Notes under the pieces: generated by a model
Seen by the model: only the letters and a program-made list of their open reading frames with translations
Database searches by the model: none
What the model was told of the DNA's origin: nothing
Part shown: positions 34,317 to 44,710 of the stretch, piece by piece
Layout: every line of letters begins with the position of its first letter
How positions within the stretch are numbered: position 1 is the stretch's first letter
Position numbers and translations under genes: made by a program
Assembly (NCBI GenBank): GCA_039707465.1
Contig: CM077644.1
Span: 78,080,875-78,144,874 of the forward strand
Source: Rhabdophis nuchalis
Taxonomy: Eukaryota > Chordata > Lepidosauria > Squamata > Natricidae
Length of the DNA: 64,000 nucleotides
Reading direction: 5' to 3'

Positions 34317-34645
34317 AGTCCACCATAATCAAAAGATTACAGTGGAGTTTCACAAATGTTAGACTTTGGATTTTCTGTAGCCAAGACTACATATTCCCAT
34401 ATAGCCATTGCCCTAGCCTTAGCATTCTTCTCTACCAGTAAGGAAACAGTGGTTGAAATGGTTCATACAAAAATAGGGAGGATACAAGGGAGAATGACAC
34501 AGCCTGCAGCAATAAGCCCAACGAAAGTGACCATGGCCTAGAGGCCTGGCAATTAAGGAAACCAGGAGTCAAAGGCAGAGGCGGCCGCACATCAATGGTT
34601 AGCTGTTTAATGACTTTTCCTGTCTCCTCCATCTGGAGAAAACAG

Positions 34646-34840
34646 TTAGAAAGATAAAAATTTACCACCAACCCCACATTCCTTGACCACAATATAGTCC
34701 AGTGCTGGTCTATTCTGATGGACCACAGTCCTCAGTTTACCCATGGCTTCCGACAAAATATCCAGAGATTTGTCCAGCCTTTGACCAGCGAGGTCAAGTA
34801 CTGCCTGTAGCCTGATGATTCCATCAACCCTGTAAATCAC
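34646..34840 (-). pseudogene. env: env transmembrane-subunit fragment of provirus
   Basis: This 64-codon frame has a heptad-like helix (LRTVVHQNRPALDYIVVKEC region). It resembles the gammaretroviral transmembrane subunit around its conserved QNR-LD and cysteine motif. It is cut off from any surface subunit by stops. The normal CX6CC cysteine arrangement is not complete here. It is not a functional envelope. Confidence 0.65.
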
Positions 34841-35760
34841 CAGGAGGGTGACTCTAAAATTTCTACACCAACAGCTCTAGGGCCAACAATGGGGAGGCAG
34901 CTCATCGCCATCCTTTTCAAGGAGTATTGTGGTCCTGGTCTTTCCCCACAGAACTGGCTTGCTTGGAACAGCATTGTAAGATGAAGGGCCAGTAGACAAA
35001 CACACTCAACAATTTTGACTCAGGGCAGGGTCAGATTGGACCCAGTCCCAATATTTTTAACATATAGCTACCCTTTCCCAATTGGTACCGGGATGGTCAA
35101 ATGCTTGACCTTTTATCTTGGGGTTGGCCTACCATTCCCTCCCCATGCATAGATGATGCACCTTTTGCGGGAACGGACCTGTCCCAAAGCGTCCACACCC
35201 TGCGACCTGATCCCACCCTGGTCCTTGGGGTTCTCAACATCCTCAGAACCTCCTTCAAGGGCAAGTGGGTCGTTCGGGCATCCACACAACATTGGGAACT
35301 AATATTCAGGACCTTGTCATTTAACAGGCCCTTTGCCAATAACAGCCAAAGCCAAGAATTGTCCTTTAACAAAACGTCGCCAAACACAACTCTCTTAACC
35401 TACCACATTAGGGAGAAGGCAGGTGTTATTTATGATTTGGGTAAGGGCAATATCAGTCTTAGGCGTTCCACAAAACCACCTCTTGTTCATAACATACAAT
35501 GTCCAGAGTCCTAGGACCAACACAGTACTACAGAGAGTCCACTCCCTGATTTCTCAAAGACACAGCACCCGTCTTTTCAAAGAAGAGGCAATCCCAAAAG
35601 AATGAATATCCAATACAGCAAAGCACAATAATGGCAAGCACAGTCACTAAAGCAAGAGATAATGCAGTTATGACTACGAATACTTGGCTTGCCATTCCCT
35701 GACAGGTGCTCGAACTTTCCAATATGTCTTATATCTAATAAATAGAATGTTGTCTTCCTC
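34841..35760 (-). pseudogene. Putative env upstream remnants
   Basis: Between the integrase remnant and the TM fragment are short broken frames. One at 35528-35722 contains a hydrophobic segment (VFVVITALSLALVTVLAIIV) that could be a signal or membrane helix. Another is at 35097-35387. Stops are frequent and I cannot assign domains firmly. The position between pol and TM fits env. Confidence 0.4.
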
Positions 35761-35929
35761 CTCCAAATCTTCAGCCGTACGTTGAGAAATCAGCTTCCAG
35801 GAGTGATTTCAGTAGGGCCTCTTCTGCCCTGTATGTAGCCTGCCCATTGCCGGTAGGACAGTTATAGGGGGCACTTCTTCAAGCACTAGATGTTGGGCCT
35901 CAACCTGGTCTGCCTCCCAATATTGCAAG

Positions 35930-36327
35930 TGGGCCCCTCCACCTAGGTTTCAAATTGTCTGCTTTCCACTGTTTTACCCATAATCTGTTTGCCACCTAAA
36001 TATTATGACTAGGGGTGACTAGACATGGTGGACTGAGGGACACACCATATTTTTGGATTCCTTGTATTTGTTGCTTTAATTCACTCACCATTTGGTTCAC
36101 CCATGAGGCCCCTAATTGACTAGGTGCCATATGTGATTTTTCAAATTAGCACTTACTACTGTTGGCCTCCCAAACATCATTTCAAAAGGAGATAACCACA
36201 TTCCCTCATTCCCTGATAACCTCATTCCCTCCTTCAGAGTGCATTGCACAGACCAAAGTGCCAGTGACAATGCATTCACCCATTCAAGTTGAGGTTCAAG
36301 ACACACTTTGACCTTGAGTAGGATCAT
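35930..36327 (-). pseudogene. pol: Second integrase C-terminal remnant of provirus
   Basis: The frame at 36112-36327 holds ALSLALWSVQCTLKE and LSPFEMMFGRPTV, the conserved integrase segment before the C-terminal domain. Further on, at about 35940, RWRGPLAI matches the GPY/F-type motif. This duplicates the same domain seen at 37636-37990 but with a different sequence. A repeated GGGAATGAGG segment interrupts it. Confidence 0.75.
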
Positions 36328-36479
36328 CCCAGGTCACTGACATGTTCCCTTTGCTGCTGGATCCGACCATCCAGCTTGGAGAAATTGTGCAGATTCCCTC
36401 ATATGGAATCTTTAATTTCCCTGAGCAAGCACACTAGTTGCTCTTCCTTAAAAGAGGGCTATCAAGCATGGACATGTAA

Positions 36480-36890
36480 TGTGAGGATTGCATATTTAGA
36501 ATCAGTCCAAATGTTTATACTTTCATTCTGTGCCCTTTCTAGTGCTCGTATTAAAGCCCACTACTCTGCTACTTGAACACTAATGCTCTTTGTTTCTAAT
36601 ACTCCATGAATTGCATGACTAGTAAATATAGTAATTGGCTGCCCAAAAGTCAATTTATCAGCTTCCTTGATCAGAAGAGCGATTGCATCAAGGATTTTAG
36701 GGCAAAGTGCCCCTCCCTTTTCCTAACTTTTGGGGATGTTGCCACTTCCCCTTTTCTTGAGTCCAGACTTCTAGAGCTGTGTTGCCTTTTCCGCCCACTT
36801 ACAAATTGAAAAGTTTTCTCAAAGTTGGTAAGTTATTCTTACTTTTAATTTTAAAATGCCTGTTTTTGTTCCTGTGTCCAACCAAAGGGT
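36480..36890 (-). pseudogene. pol: RT connection and RNase H remnant of provirus
   Basis: In broken frames the minus strand shows GWTQEQKQAF (about 36850-36885), then LTFGQPITIFTSHAIHGVLE (about 36600-36665), then NIWTDSKYAI (about 36490-36525). These are the RT connection and the start of RNase H in gammaretroviral order. Several stops and at least one frameshift separate them. Confidence 0.7.
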
Positions 36891-36915
36891 TCTCTTTCAC
36901 CCCCCTTTTTTGGAT

Positions 36916-37363
36916 TCATAGAATAATTAGGCCAATAGAGCAAAATTTGGATCCATTCCATCCCATCGTTAGGTTGTTTTGCGCACAATAGAGACAGGTA
37001 CTTTCTTTCCAAATAACCCCATGAGCACGTAAAACTATATATTTTCTGTCTGTGTAGACACTAACCATCTTCCCTTCTGCTGGTCCTCTAACCAAGCATG
37101 GGATTCTAACTACCGATCCCCGTAAAAAAACCTCCTCGTACAATTCTTCCGGCAGGTCCCCTGGCCTCCCACCTTTCTGTCTAAAAGCTTCGGCAAGGAA
37201 AAATGTGTTTCCTTTTGCATTTTGAAGTTCCTTCTTTGAGGTTTTGAGACCAATTAATATACATTTTGTATGCTCCTTCCACAAGTTCAGAGATGCCTTT
37301 CTTGGGCCCCCCTTCTCGTCTTCTGTAATTTTTTCCCCCTAATGTCATCTGCACAGCGACCAA
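36916..37363 (-). pseudogene. pol: First RNase H-like remnant of provirus
   Basis: The frame at 36916-37284 includes GKMVSVYTDRKYIVLRAHG, similar to the catalytic TDSRY-AF--AH segment of retroviral RNase H. A charged segment rich in Lys and Glu precedes it. It lies downstream of an integrase piece, the reverse of normal pol order. Confidence 0.6.
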
Positions 37364-37635
37364 CGAAGACCATACTGACCATTCTCACATCCTATGCTGC
37401 TCCCCCTCAGCTCCTGGCAATAAAATTTCTCTTCGAGGCAATTTGAGTTTTTGTCTCAACTACTCCCTTGGACCGGGTTTGTGGTCCACTTGATCTGTCT
37501 CCTAAGGAACCCCCCTTTTTTCCTTTTTTTTTTTTAACACTCAAACACATCAACAAAGACAAGCTAAAACAACACAGAAACTAAATGTTCTTGGTGAGAC
37601 TTTTCTTTTCTTTTCTCTCTCTTTCTGGAGGCTTG

Positions 37636-37990
37636 TTACTCAGTGACCTTAACAGCAAGAGGAGAGCTTAAAATAACAGTATAAGGTCCCTGCCACTTAG
37701 GGCCCAGCACCTCCCGTTTCCAATCCTTAACCCAAACCTCCTGTCCCGGGGTAAAGGAGTGAGCGGGGGTGTCAATCAAATGGGGACGGGCAGAAAGCAC
37801 ATATTTCTGCAACGAGTGGACTATGGCATTGAGGGCTTGCAATTGCTTAAGCCGGACAGAATCCCCCAACTGGACAGTAGCCGGGGTCTGAGGGGCCACA
37901 AGGTTGGGCACACGGCCAAAGAGTAACTCGAAGGGGGAGACCCCTAAGGATTTGGAGGGAGCACAGCGTACAGCCAAAAGGGCCATTCGG
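37636..37990 (-). pseudogene. pol: First integrase C-terminal remnant of provirus
   Basis: An open frame through MALLAVRCAPSKSLGVSPFE and LLFGRVPN, then GQEVWVKDWKREVLGPKW and the GPY motif, ending at a TAA at 37636-37638. This is the gammaretroviral integrase C-terminus, well preserved. It is fused at its 5' end to the gag matrix start near 37985, so about 5 kb of gag-pro-pol has been removed. The frame continues upstream to 38025 but that part is gag in another frame. Confidence 0.85.
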
Positions 37991-38117
37991 CCTGGCAAAA
38001 TGCCCGGAACTTGCGTCTGCTCCATTCAATGCCATAGTCCTGCGACTGATAAGCCGCCTTAAAGTGAGTCAACATGCACTGTAGGGGTGTGTCGGGTTGA
38101 GAACTACCACCTCCCAT
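37944..38117 (-). pseudogene. gag: gag matrix N-terminus of provirus, truncated
   Basis: A start codon at 38117-38115 opens with MGGG (Gly2 fits N-myristoylation). It reads on through TPLQCMLTHF, then KFRAFCQAEWP, the gammaretroviral matrix start. After the EWP motif the sequence switches to integrase in a different frame, and gag stops at TAG 37946-37944. Only about 46 residues are matrix. Confidence 0.8.
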
Positions 38118-38825
38118 GGTCCTCCCAGGGCACCAGACAGACGTGATAGGAAAAGGGATGAGAGGAAGGTAAGGGGTCCGTTCCTCTCAGGATGACACAA
38201 GGGAGCTTCTCAACCACTCACGCCCGACCCAGGGAGCCGGAACTCACGGTCTCCGTAGGGAACTGCGGACGCCAAACACACACACACACACACACGCCAC
38301 TGGCCTAGGGTGCCGGCCAACTCAACGGTCACCGTAGGAAAACGTAGCAGCAACAGTGACAAGTCTCACTTATGGACAGTCCTCCCCTGCCAATACCCCT
38401 ACCCACCAACCGTGATGGGTTAACGAGATGGGATTAGCATCCGTCTCCGGCTCTCTTGGAGTCCGGGTTGGTATCGGCTACAATCGAGGGGAATCGGGCC
38501 TCGCTTCCGACTCGCCAGTCGGGTGTTACTGTCCGGGGCTTCTGGCTCGTCAGCCAGGCATCGGCATGCCAGCCGGGTATGGGTCCCACAATACTTGCCT
38601 GCAGGGCTTTTCCTCCACTCCTTGGCCGGCCGGCTGGAGAGATCCTGGTCTCTGGTCCTTCTCAAGTGGTTCTTGGGGTTGTCAGCCGCTGGTGCTCGAG
38701 AGTCTCCTCAGCCAGGGGGAAGTCCCTTGGAACAAAATGGTCCATTGGCGCCTGGGAAATTCCCTCCAGCCGGGAGCGTCCCAGCATCGGGATGAGCACC
38801 CCAGAGGGTCCCAACGACCCCTCGG
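38118..38825 (-). other. Proviral 5' leader
   Basis: About 700 bases between primer site and gag start, where a packaging signal would lie. It is GC-rich and contains an (AC) run at about 38277-38294. The long overlapping frames here are not supported as proteins. Confidence 0.7.
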
Positions 38826-38843
38826 TTCCCGGTCAGGGAACCA
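38826..38843 (-). other. Primer binding site, tRNA-Glu type
   Basis: Three bases after the 5' LTR the minus strand reads TGGTTCCCTGACCGGGAA, complementary to the 3' end of vertebrate tRNA-Glu including the CCA. This assigns the provirus to an ERV-E-like primer class. Confidence 0.9.
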
Positions 38844-38846
38844 GAA

Positions 38847-39353
38847 TGTTGCGGCAAAAACCAGGCCCACCACAGACTGGTTTTAACGAAGGAACGAGAG
38901 ACCACGAAGGTAGTAGAGAAACAGGATTTATTGACATGTCAAGAGTTCAGAGTGCTCTCGCACTGAAGACTGAACTGCCTGGGCAACGCCCAGGGAGTTA
39001 GTTTTATACCTTCGTCCTTAATACAGAAACACATATGGATAAAAGCAGAAGTTAACTTTGGAATAGTACAGAAACAGAAGTTAGTAGCAAAAATTAATAC
39101 GTGTCCTATAAATGCATAGTCATTTGTTTAATGCCAGCTATAGTTCCCATATAGGGTTTACACCTACCCTTCTCCCCCCAGTTACTTCCTCTTTCCATCC
39201 AGCAATATTTGTAATATTTTGAGAACTTTTAAGAACAGAGAAGTACACCCACACATCTTTCCCAAGCTGTCCAAAGGGCAAGCGGGCAAATCTCCCAAGG
39301 GGTCAGGGTTGACCCAGGGTCCAGGAATTGGGGTCCCTGGCCCCTCTGCCACA
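38847..39353 (-). repeat. 5' LTR of provirus
   Basis: 507 bp, same ends as the 3' LTR. One visible mismatch (38887 c versus 33836 t). TATA box at 39008-39002. It would drive the defective genome. Confidence 0.95.
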
Positions 39354-39361
39354 TTAGGAGT

Positions 39362-39407
39362 TACCAGTTCACCCAAACCAGTCCGAACTGGTAGAATCCC
39401 ACCTCTG
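39362..39407. mobile_element. hAT-like MITE end beside the provirus
   Basis: CCAGTCCGAACTGGTAGAAT followed by CCCACCTCTG is a hAT-family right end, as at 30520-30555. The provirus inserted within or next to this element. Confidence 0.6.
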
Positions 39408-39917
39408 CTCTTGCCTCCACATTATGGATTTGAAATATCTAAGCTTAAATTTCATTACTAGCACTTCCAGGGATTAGTCTGGTTTAAGGTCATCTGTTGC
39501 ATGATTCGATAGTTACTTTTACAGTGGTCCTCATGCAGTCTTACTATGGGAATTGAGTCTAAAAAAGCATTGCTCTCAAGTCTTGACTTGCAGCATGACT
39601 CTTGCTCTTGAGGTGGCCACAGACAATATTCATAAGGTTCATTTTTTTCTTTTTTCTTTTGGAGTGCTTCTAATTCTGAGTTCACACCCGTTTCTTCTCT
39701 GCCTTGCCACACCCAAGGATATAATTGCCCCTCCCCCCAAACTGGCTTTTTCTGCTGATTGTTACAAATTGCCCTCCACACTTTAGCTCTGATGCTGGCC
39801 AAATAATCCTTTCTACAATATTAAATCACCACCAATAAACATCAACATCTTTTTCATGGGCACTTGAACTGTGATTCACATTCACGGTTGTCATTTTTTT
39901 TAAGATGGCCTCAGAGG
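39408..39917. other. Unannotated intergenic sequence
   Basis: No gene or repeat recognised. Confidence 0.5.
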
Positions 39918-39925
39918 CTATATGG

Positions 39926-40060
39926 CAGGGGTCTGCAAAGTCGGCTCTTTTAAGACTGGTGGACTTCAACTCCCAGAGTTCCCCAGCCAGCATAGCTGGC
40001 TGGGGAACTCTGGGAGTTGAAGTCCACCAGTCTTAAAAGAGCCGACTTTGCAGACCCCTG
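39926..40060. mobile_element. Palindromic hAT fold-back MITE
   Basis: A 135-bp almost perfect palindrome, ends CAGGGGTCTGCAAAGTCGGC and GCCGACTTTGCAGACCCCTG, with perfect duplication CTATATGG (39918-39925 and 40061-40068). Centre CCAGCCAGCATAGCTGGCTGG (21-mer; first 20 are the palindromic core). Confidence 0.93.
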
Positions 40061-40384
40061 CTATATGGGATATATTAAGAATAGAAGAATGGAGTGCTGG
40101 AGGAATGGATTTGCCTAGAGGGTTAAATTGAGTTTGGGCGTGTTTTAAGAGAAAGGATTCACTGCGTGACTTGAATGTTTTTGAGTTTCACTGGTGCAGA
40201 GCATGATCAGGAATGCTACCAGCACAGGGAGAGTCATCAATCTCTCAGGAAAAGCTGCTCAATAGAAGAGAACATATGTCATTCAGGGTTGAACTGTGGA
40301 CTCCTTGGTACTCTCTGAGCTTGCTTGTTTGCTTCCAGACATTTCATTTCCTGACTAGGTATCATCATCAGTATGAGTGTGGGG

Positions 40385-40803
40385 CAGTGGTGGGTTTCTG
40401 CAGGCTCGCACCTACTCGCAAGAGCCGGTTGGTGAAATTTAGAGAACTGGTGAGAGGGGGTTCCACTGGCGTACCTGGAAGTAAATCTGGCCCGCCGCTG
40501 CCAGTGACCCAACGGGAAGGAAAGGAAAGGAACAAAGGAAGGAAAGAAAGAAAGAAAGAAAGAAAGAAAGGAAGGAAGGAAGGAAGGAAGGAAGGAAGGA
40601 AGGAAGGAAGGAAGGAAGGAAGGAAGAATTTATCATCACAATTGAGTCCAAAATTTTGGTTGCTAAGCAAGAGCGTTGTTAAATGAGTTTCACCACATTT
40701 TAAAAGGTGGCCACTCCCACCCTGTCACATGACTGCCAAGCCACACCCACAAAATAGGCCACACCTACAGAGTAGGTTCTAAAAAATTTGAAACCCACCA
40801 CTG
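40385..40803. mobile_element. hAT-like MITE with internal GAAA/GGAA microsatellite
   Basis: A 419-bp element with ends CAGTGGTGGGTTTCTGCAGG and TTGAAACCCACCACTG. Perfect 8-bp duplication GTGTGGGG (40377-40384 and 40804-40811). A GAAA then GGAA array occupies about 40535-40627. The same element with the same internal array lies inverted at 63328-63787. Confidence 0.93.
40535..40627 (+). repeat. (GAAA)n(GGAA)n microsatellite
   Basis: About 93 bases: seven or so GAAA units followed by about 16 GGAA units, inside a hAT-like MITE. Confidence 0.97.
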
Positions 40804-41109
40804 GTGTGGGGCTTGCTCCCTATTTATATAAGGTAGCTTGCCATGCCAGTGTTGATGGAAGTGTGGTTTTCTCCTCTTTGATCAGGATATTGTTTTTTGC
40901 TAGATTGTTTGTCTGATGTTAATCCCTACTTATTTGGGTATTGGTTGCTGGAAAGGATGTGCTCTGACTGTTTTCTTCTTAGGGTTTTTTTGTTTTGTTT
41001 CCTTGAATGGTGTTTAAATGTATTTTTTCCCTTTGTGTCTATTGTTATGCACGTATGTGAACACTAACTAACAGTTAGCAAACTCAATGAAACTTCTTAA
41101 TGTCACAAC

Positions 41110-41460
41110 CAGAGGTGGTATTCAGCCCATTTGGAACGGTTTGAGCGAACCGGTAGCAAAAATTTTAACTGGTTTGCCGAACCGGAAAATACCACCACTG
41201 GCTGGCCCCACCCCCCCACCCATCCGTTTGTCACCACCCGCCCTGCCCACTACCCGCTCGCTCCGCCCACCCCACCCTATATTTGTTGCCTTTGCCACGT
41301 CCTTCGCCACACGCTCCAGCTGATCACCTCAACTCTGCACCTCCAAAGGTAAACATGCTGCCATTCCCCCGCTCTGGCCTTCCCCAGGGACTCTGCCCGC
41401 ATGCCGCCTGCTCGCCCTCCACCTCTCCCATCTTCATCCGCACCACACTAGCAAGTGAAG
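41110..41460. mobile_element. hAT-like MITE
   Basis: Left end CAGAGGTGGTATTCAGCC and typical GAACCGGTAGCAAAAATTTT block; an internal ATACCACCACTG at 41200 could be an end. The GC-rich part to about 41460 resembles other members, but the right end is uncertain. Confidence 0.5.
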
Positions 41461-42720
41461 GATAAATAAAATAAATAAGTTTCCTTTAAGTTTCATCAGA
41501 AGATCAATTCTGAAAGATTTCAAATATTAATGTATTTTCTTAATTAAGGCTTTTTTAAAACTTGCTGAAGCAATCAGGTGGCTTATAAATTAATCAGTCA
41601 AACCACACAAATAAATACTGTGACCATACGTCATCCTCCACAACTGAGAAAGAAAGTTGAGTCTTGAAAGACAAAAAGGTTGCGGTTGAAGTTTCTAATG
41701 CCTAGGAAATTAAACAACAATTTCCGGTCTGAGAAAAACAAGCTTAGAATATAGGTTCAAACAGGCCTGTTGAGTCAGTCAGGCTGTGAGAGTGGGACCG
41801 ATCAGTGCATCTCATGCTTTCATTTTAATTCAAAATATATCTGCTGTACTACATCATTACATTAAGACTCATGGCAAGAATTGAAAGTAGTTCTAAATGT
41901 AATTTCCCTAGAGCTATGTTTCTGGTACTAAGGTGTTGTGTTCTAAGCAAAAAAAGACGGCTGACTCTGCTGTGTAATGTTTCATGTATTTATTTAAATT
42001 TACATCTCTCTTCTATGTTTCTGATAGAAAAGGAAAATTCTCTTTGCTACTGCGGTACTTTATAGTTGCCAGGTGTTTTACAGCCTGGCCCTAGTAGGTC
42101 TATTCTGGTCTGAGTTACTTCTCAGATTTATTTAGGATCTTACTTAATCTTACTAATCATTTGGAGGTAGATCTCCTCCTGTTGGGTTAGAAAATACTGA
42201 ATCATCTCATTCACAAAAACCATCACTCTGGACTAGTTTATCCACAATGGAAGAAGGAAACACAAGTTGCCTTATTAGGAAAAAGGAGACAGGATAAGGT
42301 TTACTACAAGAAGGCCCAGGATATACAAACAACATGGCTCAACAGATGTGTGAGAATTACAAGTGAGTATTCTAAAGGTGATCAATTTATTAAAGGTAGA
42401 ATTAAAATTGAGTGGATGTATTTGGCCATGGACCTGATCTGGTGTGGCCCAATGGGGAAGTGTAAACAACCGTCCAAGGGAATGAAGCACTTCCCAACAG
42501 TAGCTAGTAAGCCTTTTTTTTTCGTACCTACAATTTTGCAGCTTAGAAAAAGTGTACAAATAAATTCCAGGCACATTGTCCTGTTACTTGTTTTGAAGAC
42601 TAAGTTAGCTTGACTTGCAAATTCAGGTAGCGACTGGATTCACACACTGTGTTATTACAAGTCATTGCTTGGTTAACTATAGTTTACTGACTCAACTACA
42701 ATTAGATGAATTCACACATT
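41461..42720. other. Unannotated intergenic sequence
   Basis: About 1.3 kb with no recognised gene or repeat. It is one of the few repeat-poor stretches of the spacer. Confidence 0.5.
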
Positions 42721-42724
42721 TTAA

Positions 42725-43000
42725 ACGATGAATTGCACAGGACTCATAGCCTGCATCTGTAGTGGGTTCCAGATCCCATCGCAAATGGTACGCTGTGACG
42801 TGGCTGGGCACCCTCGTCGGGCTGTTTGGCGAAGGTCATGCAGGTGCCACACACTGTGCAATTGGCCCCTTTGCATAAAAAAGCGGTAAGGAACGTGGAT
42901 GGACAGGTGGGCAAATGAGCCACCGTTCCGGTACAGTGGGAGCTGCTCCCAGCTACCACTGGTATGCCCGTACCCACCACTGGCCTGCATATGCTCCCAC
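42725..43000. mobile_element. hAT-like MITE
   Basis: GTAGTGGGTTCCAGATCCCA at the left and CGTACCCACCACTG at the right, matching the elements at 31985 and 62109. Confidence 0.6.
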
Positions 43001-43196
43001 TCACCCCTCAGGTTACAAGTAGGCATGAATAGATTGTCCAGGGTTTTTTCCCACAATTTTATTGACTAACAACAAAAACACTTATATTCTTCCCATTTCA
43101 CTTTTGAAAACAACAGTAAATGATGATAAATTTATATTATACAATGATTAAAGTTAAAGATTTACTCAATAGCAGTTGCCAAATTCAGTGTTACCC

Positions 43197-43690
43197 ATCT
43201 GTGGGTTTCAAATTTTTTTAGAACCTCTTCTGTAGGTGTGGCCTGCTTTGTGGGAGTGGCTTGCCAGCATGTGACTGGGTGGGATTGGCTTAGTGGCCAT
43301 GAGACTGAGTGGGAGTGGCTTGGCAGTCATGTGACTGGGTGGGCGTGGCCAACTTGTAAAATGTGGTGAAACTCACTTAACACGCTCTTGCTTAGCAACC
43401 AAAATGTTGGCTCAGAAACTCTAGCATTTGAAGCACACACGTCTTAAAACTGTCAAGCTACAAGACCCTTGCACCCCTAACCTGCTAGAAAAAAAAACCC
43501 CAGGGTTGTTCAAACTTGACAGCTTTAAGACTTATGAACTTCAACTCCCAGAATTCCTCCTCTCGCTCTTCATCTTGATGATGTGTGGACGGGTGGGGGG
43601 AGGGAGCTGGAACCGGTTCTAAATGGCACTGTAGATTTGTGGAACCTCTTCTATAGAAGAGGTTAGAACTGGCAGGAACCCTGTAGATCC
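43197..43690. mobile_element. hAT-like MITE, same family as 52911-57309
   Basis: GTGGGTTTCAAATTTTTTT, GAACCTCTTCTGTAGGTGTG and GGAGCTGGAACCGGTTCTAA blocks in order. This uninterrupted copy shows what the LINE insertion at 53.2 kb has split. The outer ends are worn. Confidence 0.8.
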
Positions 43691-43919
43691 TGTAGCTATT
43701 AAAATTTTCTCCCATTCCCAAAAAGAAAAAAAGACACAGCATCCTTAATTCAGTATCACAAACATAATTGAACACATTGAGGATTCAAATCCAGATAATT
43801 AAGGTTAAATATTCAGTACCCCGAAACTGCCTAGATGGTTCTTTTAATTTTATTTTCTCTCACATTTGATTTTCTTTTAAAGACTCTTGTACCTTATTCA
43901 CCACATTCATGAAGAACTA

Positions 43920-44331
43920 CAGTGGTACCTCGGTTCACGAACGCCTCTGTTCACGAACAACTCGGTTCACGAACAGAAAAGTTCATAAAAATATGCTCCG
44001 GTTCACGAACTCCGCCTCGGTTCACGAACTCCGCCTCGGGTCACAACCAATTTGGTTCGCAACCAGAGTCCAAGAATTAAAACCAAAAGAAAGATCAGAA
44101 CGGATTAACCAGATTTACATTAAACTCTATGGGAAACTGTGCCTCGGGTCACGACCAATTTGGTTCGCGACCAGAGTCAGTTCAAGAATTAAAACCAAAA
44201 AAAAAAAAGATCAGAACGGATTAACCGGATTTACATTAAACCCTATGGGAAACTGTGCCTCGGTTCACGACCAATTCGGTTCGCGACCAGAGTCAGTTCA
44301 CGAATTAAGTTCGTGAACCGAGGTACCACTG
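43920..44331. mobile_element. Tigger element with internal tandem repeat
   Basis: A 412-bp element with TA flanks and ends CAGTGGTACCTCGGTTCACG and CGTGAACCGAGGTACCACTG, a canonical Tigger terminus. The interior has about 2.5 units of a 112-bp repeat (44033-44300), each starting CCTCGG and containing GATCAGAACGGATTAACC. No transposase. Confidence 0.93.
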
Positions 44332-44459
44332 TATATATAGTCTTTGTTCTTAATTTAAAAAAAAGTAAGCCAAACAATGTTTCAAGTTCAAGCAAATTGG
44401 TTCGATCTCTGAAAGTATGCAGTCACATGGAGCTAACAGAAGCCATTGTAATGTCATAC

Positions 44460-44710
44460 AATTCTGGGAGCTGAAGTCCTTCAGACTTAAAGTTGCAAAG
44501 GTTGGAGACCCCTGCTCTAGACGGCCTCCAGAAGCAGTTTTTGCCCTCCTGGAGGCTCGAGAAAAGCCTCCGGAGCCTGGGGAGGGTGAAAAAGCCATCC
44601 CCCCACCACTGTGGTGCAAGAGGCCAACTAGGCCATGCCCACCATGGCCACACCCACTGAGCAACGGGGCAGCAAACCCATTGCTGCAATTTTTGAAGCC
44701 CACCCCTAGT
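44460..44710. mobile_element. hAT composite: fold-back arm plus second MITE
   Basis: Left 44460-44512 is one arm of the fold-back family, ending GGTTGGAGACCCCTG. From about 44520 the sequence matches the 3' half of the element at 27452-27907 and ends GAAGCCCACCCCTAG. Confidence 0.65.

Larger units (their letters stand above)
33796..39353 (-). mobile_element. Endogenous gammaretrovirus-like provirus, internally scrambled
   Basis: A 5,558-bp element on the minus strand with two direct 507-bp LTRs, a tRNA-Glu primer site, a gag start, pieces of pol and env, and a polypurine tract before the 3' LTR. The two LTRs differ at one base that I can see (33836 t, 38887 c), pointing to a recent insertion. 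The coding content is nevertheless broken. Gag stops after the start of matrix. Most of gag, protease and RT are absent. Two integrase C-termini and two RNase H motifs appear in non-collinear order, and env is full of stops. It cannot encode its own machinery, so it was probably copied in trans. Flanks are GTAG and TTAG, an imperfect 4-bp duplication. Confidence 0.9.

Noticed and set aside
34303..37635. A functional captured envelope gene (syncytin-like)
   Set aside because: The env region is broken by many stops and only short fragments remain; the transmembrane piece is about 64 codons.
38428..39001. Frames of 150-181 codons on the plus strand in the proviral leader
   Set aside because: They run antisense across the leader and LTR and have no retroviral or other homology.
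33787..39358. A clean target-site duplication for the provirus
   Set aside because: The flanks are GTAG and TTAG; three of four bases match, which is too weak to claim as certain.
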